This document shows positions 57,226 to 64,000 of a stretch of DNA of 64,000 nt, piece after piece; within the stretch, counting starts at the first letter, position 1; every line of letters starts with the position of its first letter. The notes under the pieces were generated by a model. That model was given only the letters and a program-made list of their open reading frames with translations. It was not told the DNA's origin and searched no databases. This DNA comes from Paenibacillaceae bacterium GAS479 (lineage in GTDB: Bacteria; Bacillota; Bacilli; Paenibacillales; Paenibacillaceae): positions 4,174,501 through 4,238,500 of the forward strand of contig LT629764.1 of assembly GCA_900105225.1 (NCBI GenBank), in the 5' to 3' direction. The position numbers and the translations under genes are program-made.

Positions 57226-58157
57226 CGACTTACGCTGGTTCAATTATGAAGCTGAGGGTGGCGCGCGAAGTGTCGCCCTTCGGCTATTTTTTGTCTTTGG
57301 GAGACGAGGATGACAACGAGGTGCTTCTGCACTACTCCGAGACGGCTGGAACCAAGGTAAAGGAAGGGCAGGAGTTGGAAGTATTCCTATTCCACGATAC
57401 CGATGATCGCTTGTCTGCCACGATGAAAAAACCGCTCATCCGCCTCGGAGAATTGAAGAGGCTGGTCGTCGCGGATATTCATCCCCGTCTGGGCTGCTTC
57501 CTTGAAATCGGCCTTGGCCGCCAATTGCTGCTTCCGCTATCGGAGCTGCCTGAGTTCGTTGATCTTCGGCCGCTGCCGGGAGATGAGGTGTACGTAACTT
57601 TATCTCATGACAAGAGCGGACGTTTGCTGGCCAAGCTGGCGCGCGAGGATGATCTTTCCCAGCATGTGTTCCCGGTACCGTCTACCTGGCGTAATGAATG
57701 GAAGGAAGGCTGGGTCAGCCGTACATTGCAAATGGGCTCTTTCGTTGTGCTTGACGGTGGTGTAATCGGCTTTGGTGCTTACGGAATGATTCCGGCTTCG
57801 GAGCGTCCCGAGCTGCTTCGGCTTGGCCAGCGTGTCAGTGCGCGTGTAACCTATGTCCGCGAGGATGGCCGTGCGAATCTGTCGATGGGCCAGCTCAAGC
57901 AGGTTGGACGTGTTGAGGATGCAGACCGCATCCTGGCGTTCATCAAGGAACGTCCAGGCCAAGCGATGCCATATTCCGATGAGACTCCGCCGGAGATCAT
58001 CAAGAATAAATTCGGCATCAGCAAAGGCGCATTCAAACGCGCCGTAGGCAAGCTGATGCGCGAAGGCCTCGTTAAGCAGGAAGGCAACTGGACAAAACTT
58101 GTTCAGGAGCCGGGGGCGGAAGAGGAGCAGAAACAGGAACAGCAGAAGCAGGAATAG
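57222..58157 (+). CDS. cvfB: CvfB-like S1 RNA-binding protein with Q/E-repeat tail
   Basis: 311 residues. Several S1-like barrels (SFGYFLSLGDEDDNEVLLHYSE, GCFLEIGLGRQLLLPLSELP, FVVLDGGVIGFGAYGMIPASE) and a C-terminal winged helix (NKFGISKGAFKRAVGKLMREG), the plan of CvfB/YitL proteins. ATGA overlap with rsfS. The end is a low-complexity Q/E/K tail; in-frame CAG-CAG-GAA repeats continue after the TAG TAA stops, so tail length is probably unstable. Sits where yqeM is found in Bacillus. Confidence 0.9.
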   Translation: MTTYAGSIMKLRVAREVSPFGYFLSLGDEDDNEVLLHYSETAGTKVKEGQELEVFLFHDTDDRLSATMKKPLIRLGELKRLVVADIHPRLGCFLEIGLGRQLLLPLSELPEFVDLRPLPGDEVYVTLSHDKSGRLLAKLAREDDLSQHVFPVPSTWRNEWKEGWVSRTLQMGSFVVLDGGVIGFGAYGMIPASERPELLRLGQRVSARVTYVREDGRANLSMGQLKQVGRVEDADRILAFIKERPGQAMPYSDETPPEIIKNKFGISKGAFKRAVGKLMREGLVKQEGNWTKLVQEPGAEEEQKQEQQKQE

Positions 58158-58251
58158 TAAGAACAGCAGGAACAGCAGGAACAGCAGGAACAGCAGGAGT
58201 AAAGTAGGAACATTGACACGGCTCAGCTGAAGAAGACTCTAATCCGCCGAT

Positions 58252-58430
58252 AAGTAACATTTGTTACTTGATTTGATCTAGGGCTCAGAAGATGAGCCGA
58301 GCAAGTAACATTTGCTACTTGATATGATCTAGGGCTCAGAAGATGAGTCGAGCAAGTAGCATTTGCTACTTAGTTTGGTCTAGAGCTCAGAAGATGAGTC
58401 GAGCAAGTAACATTTGTTATTTGTTCGACC
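58252..58430. repeat. Tandem array of 51-bp units with palindromes, related to the array at 43879
   Basis: Three full units (58252, 58303 and 58354) and a partial fourth (58405). Each has CAAGTA-N8-TACTTG or its AAGTAACATTTGTTACTT variant, and a second part with CTAGGGCTCAGAAGATGAG. Period and stem core equal those of the array at 43879 although the remaining sequence differs. Confidence 0.9.
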
Positions 58431-58626
58431 TTTGTTCCTCAAGTGGCCCGGTCGCGCAGCGAGAGTAACATTCGTTTGTTCTTGAATCGCTTAGACAGCC
58501 GGCGTTGCTTCGCACTATTATCGCTCATGCACTATAGTCGCTCATGCACTATAGTCGACATGAACTAACGCTTATGCATAAAAATTCCGCTCGTTTGTTT
58601 GATTGGGAGCTAGGAGGGGATGCCTC
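58431..58626. other. Intergenic stretch before yqeM with a short direct repeat
   Basis: Contains TCGCTCATGCACTATAG twice in tandem (58521-58537 and 58538-58554). No gene is supported. Confidence 0.6.
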
Positions 58627-59400
58627 ATGCGGGCTTACCGCCAATTCGCCGGTGTTTACGACCGGCTCATGGAAGAGATGCCGTATCCGGACTGGATTCG
58701 GTTCATGCGGGAATGCTGGGAGCGCTATGGCGTGCCGGAGACGGTTGCCGATCTCGGCTGCGGAACCGGTAGCTTAGCTATTCCTTTGGCAAAGTCGGGC
58801 TTCAAGGTATTCGGCATCGACCTGTCGGCTGACATGTTATCAATCGCCCGCAGTAAATGGGACGAAACGCCGCAGCAGGCGATTCGCCCTCGCGCCGGCT
58901 CAGTTCGCTGGCTGCAGCAGGACATGCGTGACTGGGAGCTGCCGGAGCCAGTTGATGCCGCGATCAGCTTTTGCGATTGCCTGAACTACTTGACCGAGGA
59001 AGAGGATGTGGAAGCTGCATTCCGGGCCGCATATCAGGGTCTGAAGCCAGGCGGCGTGTTTCTGTTTGACGTGCATGCACCGCTGACTCTGCGGCGTTAC
59101 GCTGAACAGCAGCCGTTCACACTCGACGAGCGGGATGTTGGTTACATTTGGACCTCTGACCTTGACGTCGAGCGTCTGGAGATCCGCCATCATCTAACGA
59201 TTTTTGCCAGGGATGAATCCGACCGTGAGGGGCGTTTCATTCGGTTTGAAGAGATCCATCAGCAGCGTGCTTATGAACCGGACTGGCTTGTTACCGCACT
59301 CCGTTCGGCAGGCTTTAGCCGGGTGGATCAGTACGCTGACTTCAGAATGCAAGAACCGTCGGCGGAATCGGAAAGGCTGTTTTTTGCGGCGATCAAATAA
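58627..59400 (+). CDS. yqeM: Class I SAM-dependent methyltransferase (YqeM-like)
   Basis: 257 residues from ATG 58627 behind AGGAGGGG (frame opens at 58603). YAFAKVYDxLM-like start (YRQFAGVYDRLMEEMPYPDW), SAM motif DLGCGTGSLAIPLA, then FGIDLSADML. Matches YqeM, which in Bacillus follows rsfS directly; here cvfB and the repeat array lie between. Substrate unknown. Confidence 0.88.
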   Translation: MRAYRQFAGVYDRLMEEMPYPDWIRFMRECWERYGVPETVADLGCGTGSLAIPLAKSGFKVFGIDLSADMLSIARSKWDETPQQAIRPRAGSVRWLQQDMRDWELPEPVDAAISFCDCLNYLTEEEDVEAAFRAAYQGLKPGGVFLFDVHAPLTLRRYAEQQPFTLDERDVGYIWTSDLDVERLEIRHHLTIFARDESDREGRFIRFEEIHQQRAYEPDWLVTALRSAGFSRVDQYADFRMQEPSAESERLFFAAIK

Positions 59401-59408
59401 ATATAGCG

Positions 59409-59455
59409 GCCGTCTCAAAAGTTATCGTAAGATGACTTAGGGACGGCTTTTTTTA
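59409..59455 (+). terminator. Terminator of yqeM, resembling an IS1182 left end
   Basis: GCCGTC / GACGGC outer stem and GTTATC-GTAA-GATGAC inner stem, then a T-run. It aligns with the first 45 bases of the IS at 32270, including GTCTCAAAAGT. Confidence 0.85.
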
Positions 59456-59672
59456 TATACAGCTTTCTGTGCTAATGGAGTTTCTCAAGCTCGGTTCAAT
59501 ACCTATTTTCAGAAAGTCAGATTTCAATGACCAGCTATCCTCAGTTATCCATTCACCTTGTCTGGTTATGTCCATGTTGCAAAAGGAGTAGAAATGCCGG
59601 CTACTAGAGAGTGCAGACGTTTTGAGTTACGATCCGAAAGGTATTCAATGGTTGACAGGAGGATAATGGGCA
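59456..59672. other. Intergenic region before the GH110-like gene
   Basis: No gene supported; AGGAGG lies before the next ATG. No operator was recognised. Confidence 0.4.
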
Positions 59673-61439
59673 ATGACGGATGAAATCATGAGACAGAAAA
59701 ACACACGAGCGGAGGACAGTTCAGTGCTGCGCCTCGCCGAGTTTGGTGCGACGCCTAATTCTGGAATCGATTCCACACCAGCGCTGCGGCGGGCGATTGA
59801 AGCGGCATCTCATGCGGAGGGCCCGGTACGGCTGGTCTGCGAACCAGGACGTTATGAATTCTATGAGAAGCAAGCAGATCGGGAACGCTACTGGATCACA
59901 AATACGGCGAGCGAGAAGGAAAATCCCGACGTTACGAAGACGATCGGTATCCACATGCGCGGGCTGTCGAACGTAACTTTGGACGGTTACGGGGCATTAT
60001 TCGTTTTTCACAGCAAGATGACGATGCTGGTCGTTGACAACTGCGAAGGCATCACATTCCGCGATGTCAGCTTTGATTACGAGTGGCCGACGGTCGCCGA
60101 GATGACGATCGAGCGAATCGGGGATGGTTTCATGGACGTGCGGCCGCATCCATCCAGCCGCTATGAGATTGCTGACGGTCGGTTAACATGGGTTGGGCCC
60201 GGATGGCGATTCCGCGACGGGCCGACGCAGGCCTATGATCCTACGACGAATCGGACTTGGAGAATCGACACCAACTGGGTCGAGCAGGCGACGTCCGCAG
60301 AGGAGCTTGATGCGTCGCTAGTGCGACTGCGCTTCGATGGTACATCCGAACTGCAGGCAGGCTGGGTGCTTCAGACGCGGGACGGCATTCGCGATCAGGT
60401 CGGCGTGTTCCTCAACCGTAGCCGCAATGTATCGTTTGAGCACGTCAATCTGCACTTCATGCATGGTCTAGGCGTGACGGGTCAATTCTGCGAGCACCTG
60501 AGCTTCGACCGGGTGACAATCGCCCCGCGCCCCGGGACCGGCCGGACTGCTGCAGGCTTCGCAGACGGAATCCATCTCTCCGGGTGCCGTGGGAAAATCT
60601 GCATCACGAACAGTCGGCTGGAAGGGCTTCATGATGATGGTGTCAACGTGCACGGTACTTTTCTACAGGTAGTTGAACAACCAGGATCCCGCGAGTTGCG
60701 TGTTCGTTTCATGCATTCGCAGACGTATGGCTTCGAAGCATTCGCTGCCGGTGACGAGCTGGAGTTCGTGCAGAGCCGCTCACTCGCTGCTTGCGGCACT
60801 GGCATCGTCGAGCGGGCTGAACTTATAAGCCCGTATGAAATGCTGCTGACGCTGCGCGAGGATGTGCCTGACGGCGTCGAGGCAGGAGTAGCCGTGGAGA
60901 ACGTCACCTGGACGCCGGAACTGACAATTGCGGGGAACACTTTTTCTCGTATCCCGACGCGGGGCATTCTGGCCACTACACGGCGCCGGACGCTTATCGA
61001 GAACAATATTTTCGAGGGAACGGTTATGAGTGCGATTCTCGTCAGCTGCGATGCCGGGAGCTGGTACGAATCCGGCCGGGTCTTGGACTTGACGATTAGG
61101 GGCAACCGGTTTGAAGCATGCGGAAGCGCGGATCAACCCGTCATCTTAATCGCTCCCGAGATAGAGGAGATCAGCGAGAAGCAGCCGGTACATAACGGAA
61201 TCGTGATCGAAGGAAATCGCTTCGAGTTGAGTGAGGGTCTGGCGGTTAATGCGCTTAGTGCGCTTAGTGTAGGCTCGCTCTACTTCCAGGATAACGAGCT
61301 TTTGCTTGAGCACAGCTTCACTAGCAAATACGGAGACAATAGTAATGGCGTGATACACCAATCAATTCAAGATTTAATCAGCTTTGCCGCATGTGGCGAT
61401 TCGATCGTAGTAAATAATATCGTCCAAATAAAAAAGTGA
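59673..61439 (+). CDS. Alpha-1,3-galactosidase-like protein, glycoside hydrolase family 110
   Basis: 588 residues, right-handed parallel beta helix. Segments LAEFGATPNSGIDSTPALRRAI, GIHMRGLSNVTLDGYGALFVFH, NCEGITFRDVSFDYEWP, VNLHFMHGLGVTGQ, ADGIHLSGCRGKICITNSRLEGLHDDGVNVHGT and GNTFSRIPTRGIL are of the GH110 type, whose members split terminal alpha-1,3-linked galactose (blood-group B and linear alpha-Gal). Acidic residues around LHDDGVNVHGT are the likely catalytic zone. No signal peptide, so it would act on imported oligosaccharides. Stands alone; other beta-helix families are the main alternative. Confidence 0.75.
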   Translation: MTDEIMRQKNTRAEDSSVLRLAEFGATPNSGIDSTPALRRAIEAASHAEGPVRLVCEPGRYEFYEKQADRERYWITNTASEKENPDVTKTIGIHMRGLSNVTLDGYGALFVFHSKMTMLVVDNCEGITFRDVSFDYEWPTVAEMTIERIGDGFMDVRPHPSSRYEIADGRLTWVGPGWRFRDGPTQAYDPTTNRTWRIDTNWVEQATSAEELDASLVRLRFDGTSELQAGWVLQTRDGIRDQVGVFLNRSRNVSFEHVNLHFMHGLGVTGQFCEHLSFDRVTIAPRPGTGRTAAGFADGIHLSGCRGKICITNSRLEGLHDDGVNVHGTFLQVVEQPGSRELRVRFMHSQTYGFEAFAAGDELEFVQSRSLAACGTGIVERAELISPYEMLLTLREDVPDGVEAGVAVENVTWTPELTIAGNTFSRIPTRGILATTRRRTLIENNIFEGTVMSAILVSCDAGSWYESGRVLDLTIRGNRFEACGSADQPVILIAPEIEEISEKQPVHNGIVIEGNRFELSEGLAVNALSALSVGSLYFQDNELLLEHSFTSKYGDNSNGVIHQSIQDLISFAACGDSIVVNNIVQIKK

Positions 61440-61523
61440 ATTCCGTGGCGCAAATCTTGATAGGCCAGGGATGATGGGTAGAACTTGCATTTTAGCAATG
61501 GAATGCTTATTGTTTTACCAATG

Positions 61524-61570
61524 AAAAGGGGCATCCCTAGGTCGTTATGACTTATGGGAAAGCCCCTTTC
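61524..61570. terminator. Bidirectional terminator resembling an IS1182 end
   Basis: AAAGGGGC / GCCCCTTT outer stem, TCCC/GGGA, and an inner TAGGTC-GTTA-type stem, between the GH110-like gene and the minus-strand HxlR gene. Confidence 0.82.
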
Positions 61571-61597
61571 TACGTTTAGAGCAGATGTGGACTCGTC

Positions 61598-61984
61598 TTA
61601 AGCTTGCGTTTCCGCCAGCGATTGCGATCGGTGCTCCATCACCGTATCCCCATGTTTGAGTGCCCAGTCCATCATGGAGCGAACAATCGGCGCAAGTTCC
61701 CAGCCGAACTCAGTCAGCGAGTATTCGACCTTGGGAGGTACCTGATTATAAATACGCCGAGCGACAAGGCCGTCACGCTCCAGCTCCCTCAGCTGCAGCG
61801 TCAGCATGCGCTGCGTGACCCTGGGCATGAGCCGCCGAAGTTCATTGAAGCGTTTTGGGCCGTCCAGCAGCTGATGAATGACGATGCATTTCCATTTTCC
61901 TCCAATGACGTCCATCGTCATTTCCACTGGGCATGTAAACCCGTGTTTGTTCAGTTCAGGGTAGGAGCAAAGCTCTGTATCCAT
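61598..61984 (-). CDS. HxlR-family transcriptional regulator
   Basis: 128 residues from ATG 61984 (GGAGGTAAC upstream; the frame extends to 62005). Winged helix-turn-helix of HxlR type: CPVEMTMDVIGGKWKCIVIHQLLDGPKRFNELRRLMPRVTQRMLTLQLRELERDGLV. A cysteine just before the domain (FTCPVE, also LCSYPE) matches the redox-sensing Cys of YodB-like members. Divergent from a nitroreductase with a palindrome between, so it is likely a quinone/electrophile-sensing repressor of that gene. Confidence 0.92.
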   Translation of the reverse strand: MDTELCSYPELNKHGFTCPVEMTMDVIGGKWKCIVIHQLLDGPKRFNELRRLMPRVTQRMLTLQLRELERDGLVARRIYNQVPPKVEYSLTEFGWELAPIVRSMMDWALKHGDTVMEHRSQSLAETQA

Positions 61985-62033
61985 CGTTACCTCCAAAAGT
62001 ATCAAAAGTGATCCTATACAACAAAAATGTGCC

Positions 62034-62052
62034 TACTATTAAAAATATAGTA
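62034..62052. promoter_or_regulatory. Candidate HxlR operator
   Basis: TACTAT-N7-ATAGTA, a 19-bp palindrome in the divergent region between the HxlR gene and the nitroreductase, similar in style to operators described for YodB-type regulators. Confidence 0.65.
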
Positions 62053-62116
62053 AAGCGATTAAGATGTGAAGTATAAATTATTCCCTGAACAAATCGGGAA
62101 GAGGAGAGAATAATTG

Positions 62117-62824
62117 ATGACAAATCATGGGATAACGAAAAAAGCGTTGAGCGAGCAAGAAAAGAATACGCGCAAGGAGCAGATTTTGGAGGCTTTTCAC
62201 TTTCGGCACGCCACAAAAGAATTTGATACGGGACGTAAAATACCAGCAGACGATTTTGACTTTATTTTGGAGACAGGGAGGCTTTCCCCAAGCTCATTTG
62301 GATATGAGCCATGGAAATTCGTCGTGCTTCAAGATCCTGCGATCCGCGAGGAACTGAAAGCTGTAACCTGGGGTGCGCAAGGCACACTGCCAACGGCAAG
62401 CCATTTTGTGCTGATTTTGGCAAGAAGCTCCGAGCAGGTGCACCACGGCTCCGCTTATCTGGACTATATGAACCGAGAGGTGCTGAAGCTTCCTGCGGAA
62501 GCGGAAGAGGGGCGCAAAGCGGTGTTTCGCGACTACCAGGTAAGGGACTTAGGGCTGATGGAGCATCCGCGCCAGTTGGAAGACTGGGCCGGAAAACAAA
62601 CCTATATCGCGCTTGGCAATATGATGACGGCAGCAGCGGGAATTGGTATTGATTCTTGTCCGATTGAAGGGTTTCATAAGGAGAAAGCGGAAGCGGTTCT
62701 CCGCAAGCATAATATTATGGGTGAGGAGTTCGGTCTATCTGTAATGGCCGCTTTCGGTTACCGCGTCAATGAACCTCGTGCAAAAACGAGAAGATGCGTG
62801 GATGAAGTTGTGAAGTGGGTTTAA
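62117..62824 (+). CDS. NAD(P)H-dependent nitroreductase (FMN)
   Basis: 235 residues; nitroreductase family: FHFRHATKEFDTGRKIP with the FMN-binding R-x-x-K-type start, LSPSSFGYEPWKFVVL, TYIALGNMMTAAAGIGIDSCPIEGF and VMAAFGYR. Start ATG 62117 (TTG 62114 also possible) after AGGAG. Related enzymes reduce quinones and nitro compounds. Control by the divergent HxlR gene parallels yodB-yodC of B. subtilis. Confidence 0.92.
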   Translation: MTNHGITKKALSEQEKNTRKEQILEAFHFRHATKEFDTGRKIPADDFDFILETGRLSPSSFGYEPWKFVVLQDPAIREELKAVTWGAQGTLPTASHFVLILARSSEQVHHGSAYLDYMNREVLKLPAEAEEGRKAVFRDYQVRDLGLMEHPRQLEDWAGKQTYIALGNMMTAAAGIGIDSCPIEGFHKEKAEAVLRKHNIMGEEFGLSVMAAFGYRVNEPRAKTRRCVDEVVKWV

Positions 62825-62850
62825 GGCCATATACAAATCGATATACAAAT

Positions 62851-62892
62851 AAAACAAGCCGACCTCTGTAAAAAGAGAGTCGGCTTGTTTTA
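62851..62892. terminator. Bidirectional terminator
   Basis: AAAACAAGCCGAC / GTCGGCTTGTTTT, 13-bp perfect stem between convergent nitroreductase and SDR genes. Confidence 0.92.
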
Positions 62893-62903
62893 CTTTAAGA
62901 ATG

Positions 62904-63620
62904 TTAAGGATTAGTTGTCCAGATGCCTGCGGTTTTGATGAAAACGCGATCTGGCAGCTTCAATGTAGCAATAATGAGCTCAGCAACATCCTCTGGTTGC
63001 ATCATGGAGTCGTTGCCTTCCGTGACGAGGCCACTTGAGAGGGACAGCGGTGTATAAACGGTGCTCGGAGTCAGGGCGGTTACGCGGATATTCGATTTGC
63101 GCACTTCTTGCATAAGTGCTTCCGTGAAGCCCATTACGGCGAACTTGGAGGCGTTGTAAGCCGAGCCGGTCGCGAAGCCTCGCTCACCTGCGGTCGATGC
63201 AATGTTAATAATTGTTCCACTTGAGCGGTCCAGCATGGAAGGAAGCACAGCATGGGTAACATAGTAGGTTCCAAAAAGGTTAACGCGAACTATCCGTTCC
63301 CATTCAGCGGGATCCATCTCTGCCACAGTGCCGAATGAAGCGACCCCGGCGTTATTGATCAGCACGTCGACGCTGCCAAGCTCTTTGGTGAGGCCCTTGG
63401 CGGCATCCGCCGCTTCAGCCGCATTCGAAATGTCAGCTACGGCATAATGGACGCTGATCCCGTATTGCGAGGTCAATTCCTTGGCGAGTGAAGCCAATTC
63501 CGACTCTGTCCGCGAAATCAGACCGAGATTGGTCCCTTCCTTTGCGAGCGCAATCGCGGCAGCACGTCCGATTCCTTTGCCAGCACCGGTAATAAGAGCA
63601 TTTTTATTTTTCAATTCCAT
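62904..63620 (-). CDS. Short-chain dehydrogenase, 3-ketoacyl-ACP reductase-like
   Basis: 238-residue classical SDR: TGAGKGIGRA, NNAGVASFG, catalytic Ser in NIASTAGERG, YNASKFAVMGF and a SRTESEL strand 2 end (Arg-containing, suggesting NADP). Resembles FabG-like reductases found as single genes in Paenibacillus and Bacillus. Substrate unknown. A TATAAT lies on the minus strand at 63669-63664. Confidence 0.9.
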   Translation of the reverse strand: MELKNKNALITGAGKGIGRAAAIALAKEGTNLGLISRTESELASLAKELTSQYGISVHYAVADISNAAEAADAAKGLTKELGSVDVLINNAGVASFGTVAEMDPAEWERIVRVNLFGTYYVTHAVLPSMLDRSSGTIINIASTAGERGFATGSAYNASKFAVMGFTEALMQEVRKSNIRVTALTPSTVYTPLSLSSGLVTEGNDSMMQPEDVAELIIATLKLPDRVFIKTAGIWTTNP

Positions 63621-63738
63621 CTGATTCTCTCCTGTCTATGTAGGCTAGGACTATACCAATATCATTATATAGGAATGATGGGAGAGGGAACAAATGGAGC
63701 GATGAAAAACATCGAAAAGCGCGACTGAACCGTTTATC

Positions 63739-64000
63739 TTGACTCCATGTCTTCATTCCTCTATAATCGATCTTAAATTAGCCATATTGGCGTTGAAGAG
63801 GAGCAGTAAGCCGCATCGCGTGGACATAGAGAGCCGGTATCATTGGTGCAAGCCGGACCCGCAGCGTGCCGAATCTCGCCTCCGAGCCGCAAGATCAGCC
63901 CCGTCATGGGAGCAGTCTTGCCGAATCAGCCCCCGTTAAGGGCTTAGAGTGGGTGTCAACGGCATAGTATGCCAGGCGCCAACTAGGGTGGTACCGCGGG
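63739..64000 (+). promoter_or_regulatory. Promoter and T-box leader, predicted leucine-specific; gene beyond the window
   Basis: Promoter TTGACT (63739-63744), 17-base spacer, TATAAT (63762-63767). The transcript then shows stem I with AGAGAGCCGG and ATTGGTGCAAGCCGG, a specifier region GAATCTCGCCTCCGAG, and the T-box core AGGGTGGTACCGCGG at 63985-63999. Reading the specifier as CTC (63875-63877, followed by G) indicates tRNA-Leu; TCT (Ser) is the other choice. The T-box controls the next gene by antitermination when uncharged tRNA binds. leuS is the likely target. The antiterminator is cut by the window edge. Confidence 0.92.

Overview
The window looks like chromosomal DNA from a spore-forming, aerobic Gram-positive of the Paenibacillus type. 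The evidence is an intact sporulation sigma factor K, a spoVAC-spoVAD-spoVAE operon, Firmicutes-style leaders (a c-di-AMP riboswitch and a T-box), strong GGAGG ribosome binding sites, the yqeG-yqeH-aroE-yhbY-nadD-yqeK-rsfS gene order known from Bacillus, and many carbohydrate genes with ABC transporters of the LplB/YtcP kind. The species assignment is inference; no rRNA or tRNA gene was seen.

Layout. 1-2.4 kb: the 3' part of a Sir2 deacetylase, a small membrane ORF, sigK and another small membrane protein. 2.5-14.3 kb: a carbohydrate/phosphoester locus with a GH2 beta-galactosidase, a sugar isomerase/epimerase, a GDPD-like protein, an ABC importer (permease, lipoprotein, permease), a PHP phosphoesterase and, after a gap, a secreted PI-PLC-like protein fused to crystallin repeats. 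Related 14-bp palindromes lie before the galactosidase, before the first permease and before the binding protein, so the locus looks like one regulon whose LacI-type regulator is not adjacent. 14.6-26.1 kb: MFS transporter, mscL, DUF2339 protein, YdcF protein, the adaB/adaA alkylation-repair pair, a SET-domain protein, copper ATPase copA, a c-di-AMP riboswitch before an NlpC/P60 hydrolase, a membrane protein and a hexapeptide-repeat protein.

26.2-32.2 kb: a LacI-type repressor divergent from six genes that read as a nonphosphorylative L-fucose pathway (split UxaA-type dehydratase, Gfo/Idh/MocA dehydrogenase, FucU mutarotase, SDR dehydrogenase, FAH-family hydrolase), predicted to end in pyruvate plus lactate. 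An IS1182-family element follows directly. 34.1-45.6 kb: two tandem 159-residue paralogs of unknown family behind a SigK-type promoter, copZ with a CsoR-type operator, a lipoprotein with CWB2-like repeats, a stalk/PKD-domain secreted protein with a membrane partner, a second YdcF protein, metNIQ, an array of 51-bp hairpin repeats and a CynX-type MFS transporter.

45.9-59.4 kb: the spoVA operon, the MoxR-DUF58-transglutaminase trio, and the yqeG to yqeM housekeeping cluster, interrupted before yqeM by a second 51-bp-period repeat array. 59.7-64 kb: a GH110-like alpha-1,3-galactosidase, an HxlR regulator divergent from a nitroreductase, an SDR reductase, and a promoter plus T-box leader whose specifier reads best as CTC (leucine) and whose gene lies beyond the window.

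The observations most worth a second look are the orphan operator family of the 2.5-12 kb locus, the fucose cluster, the SigK-driven tandem paralogs, the two related 51-bp hairpin arrays, a family of terminators resembling IS1182 ends, the mirrored copA/copZ promoters, and two genes that seem to start at non-canonical codons.
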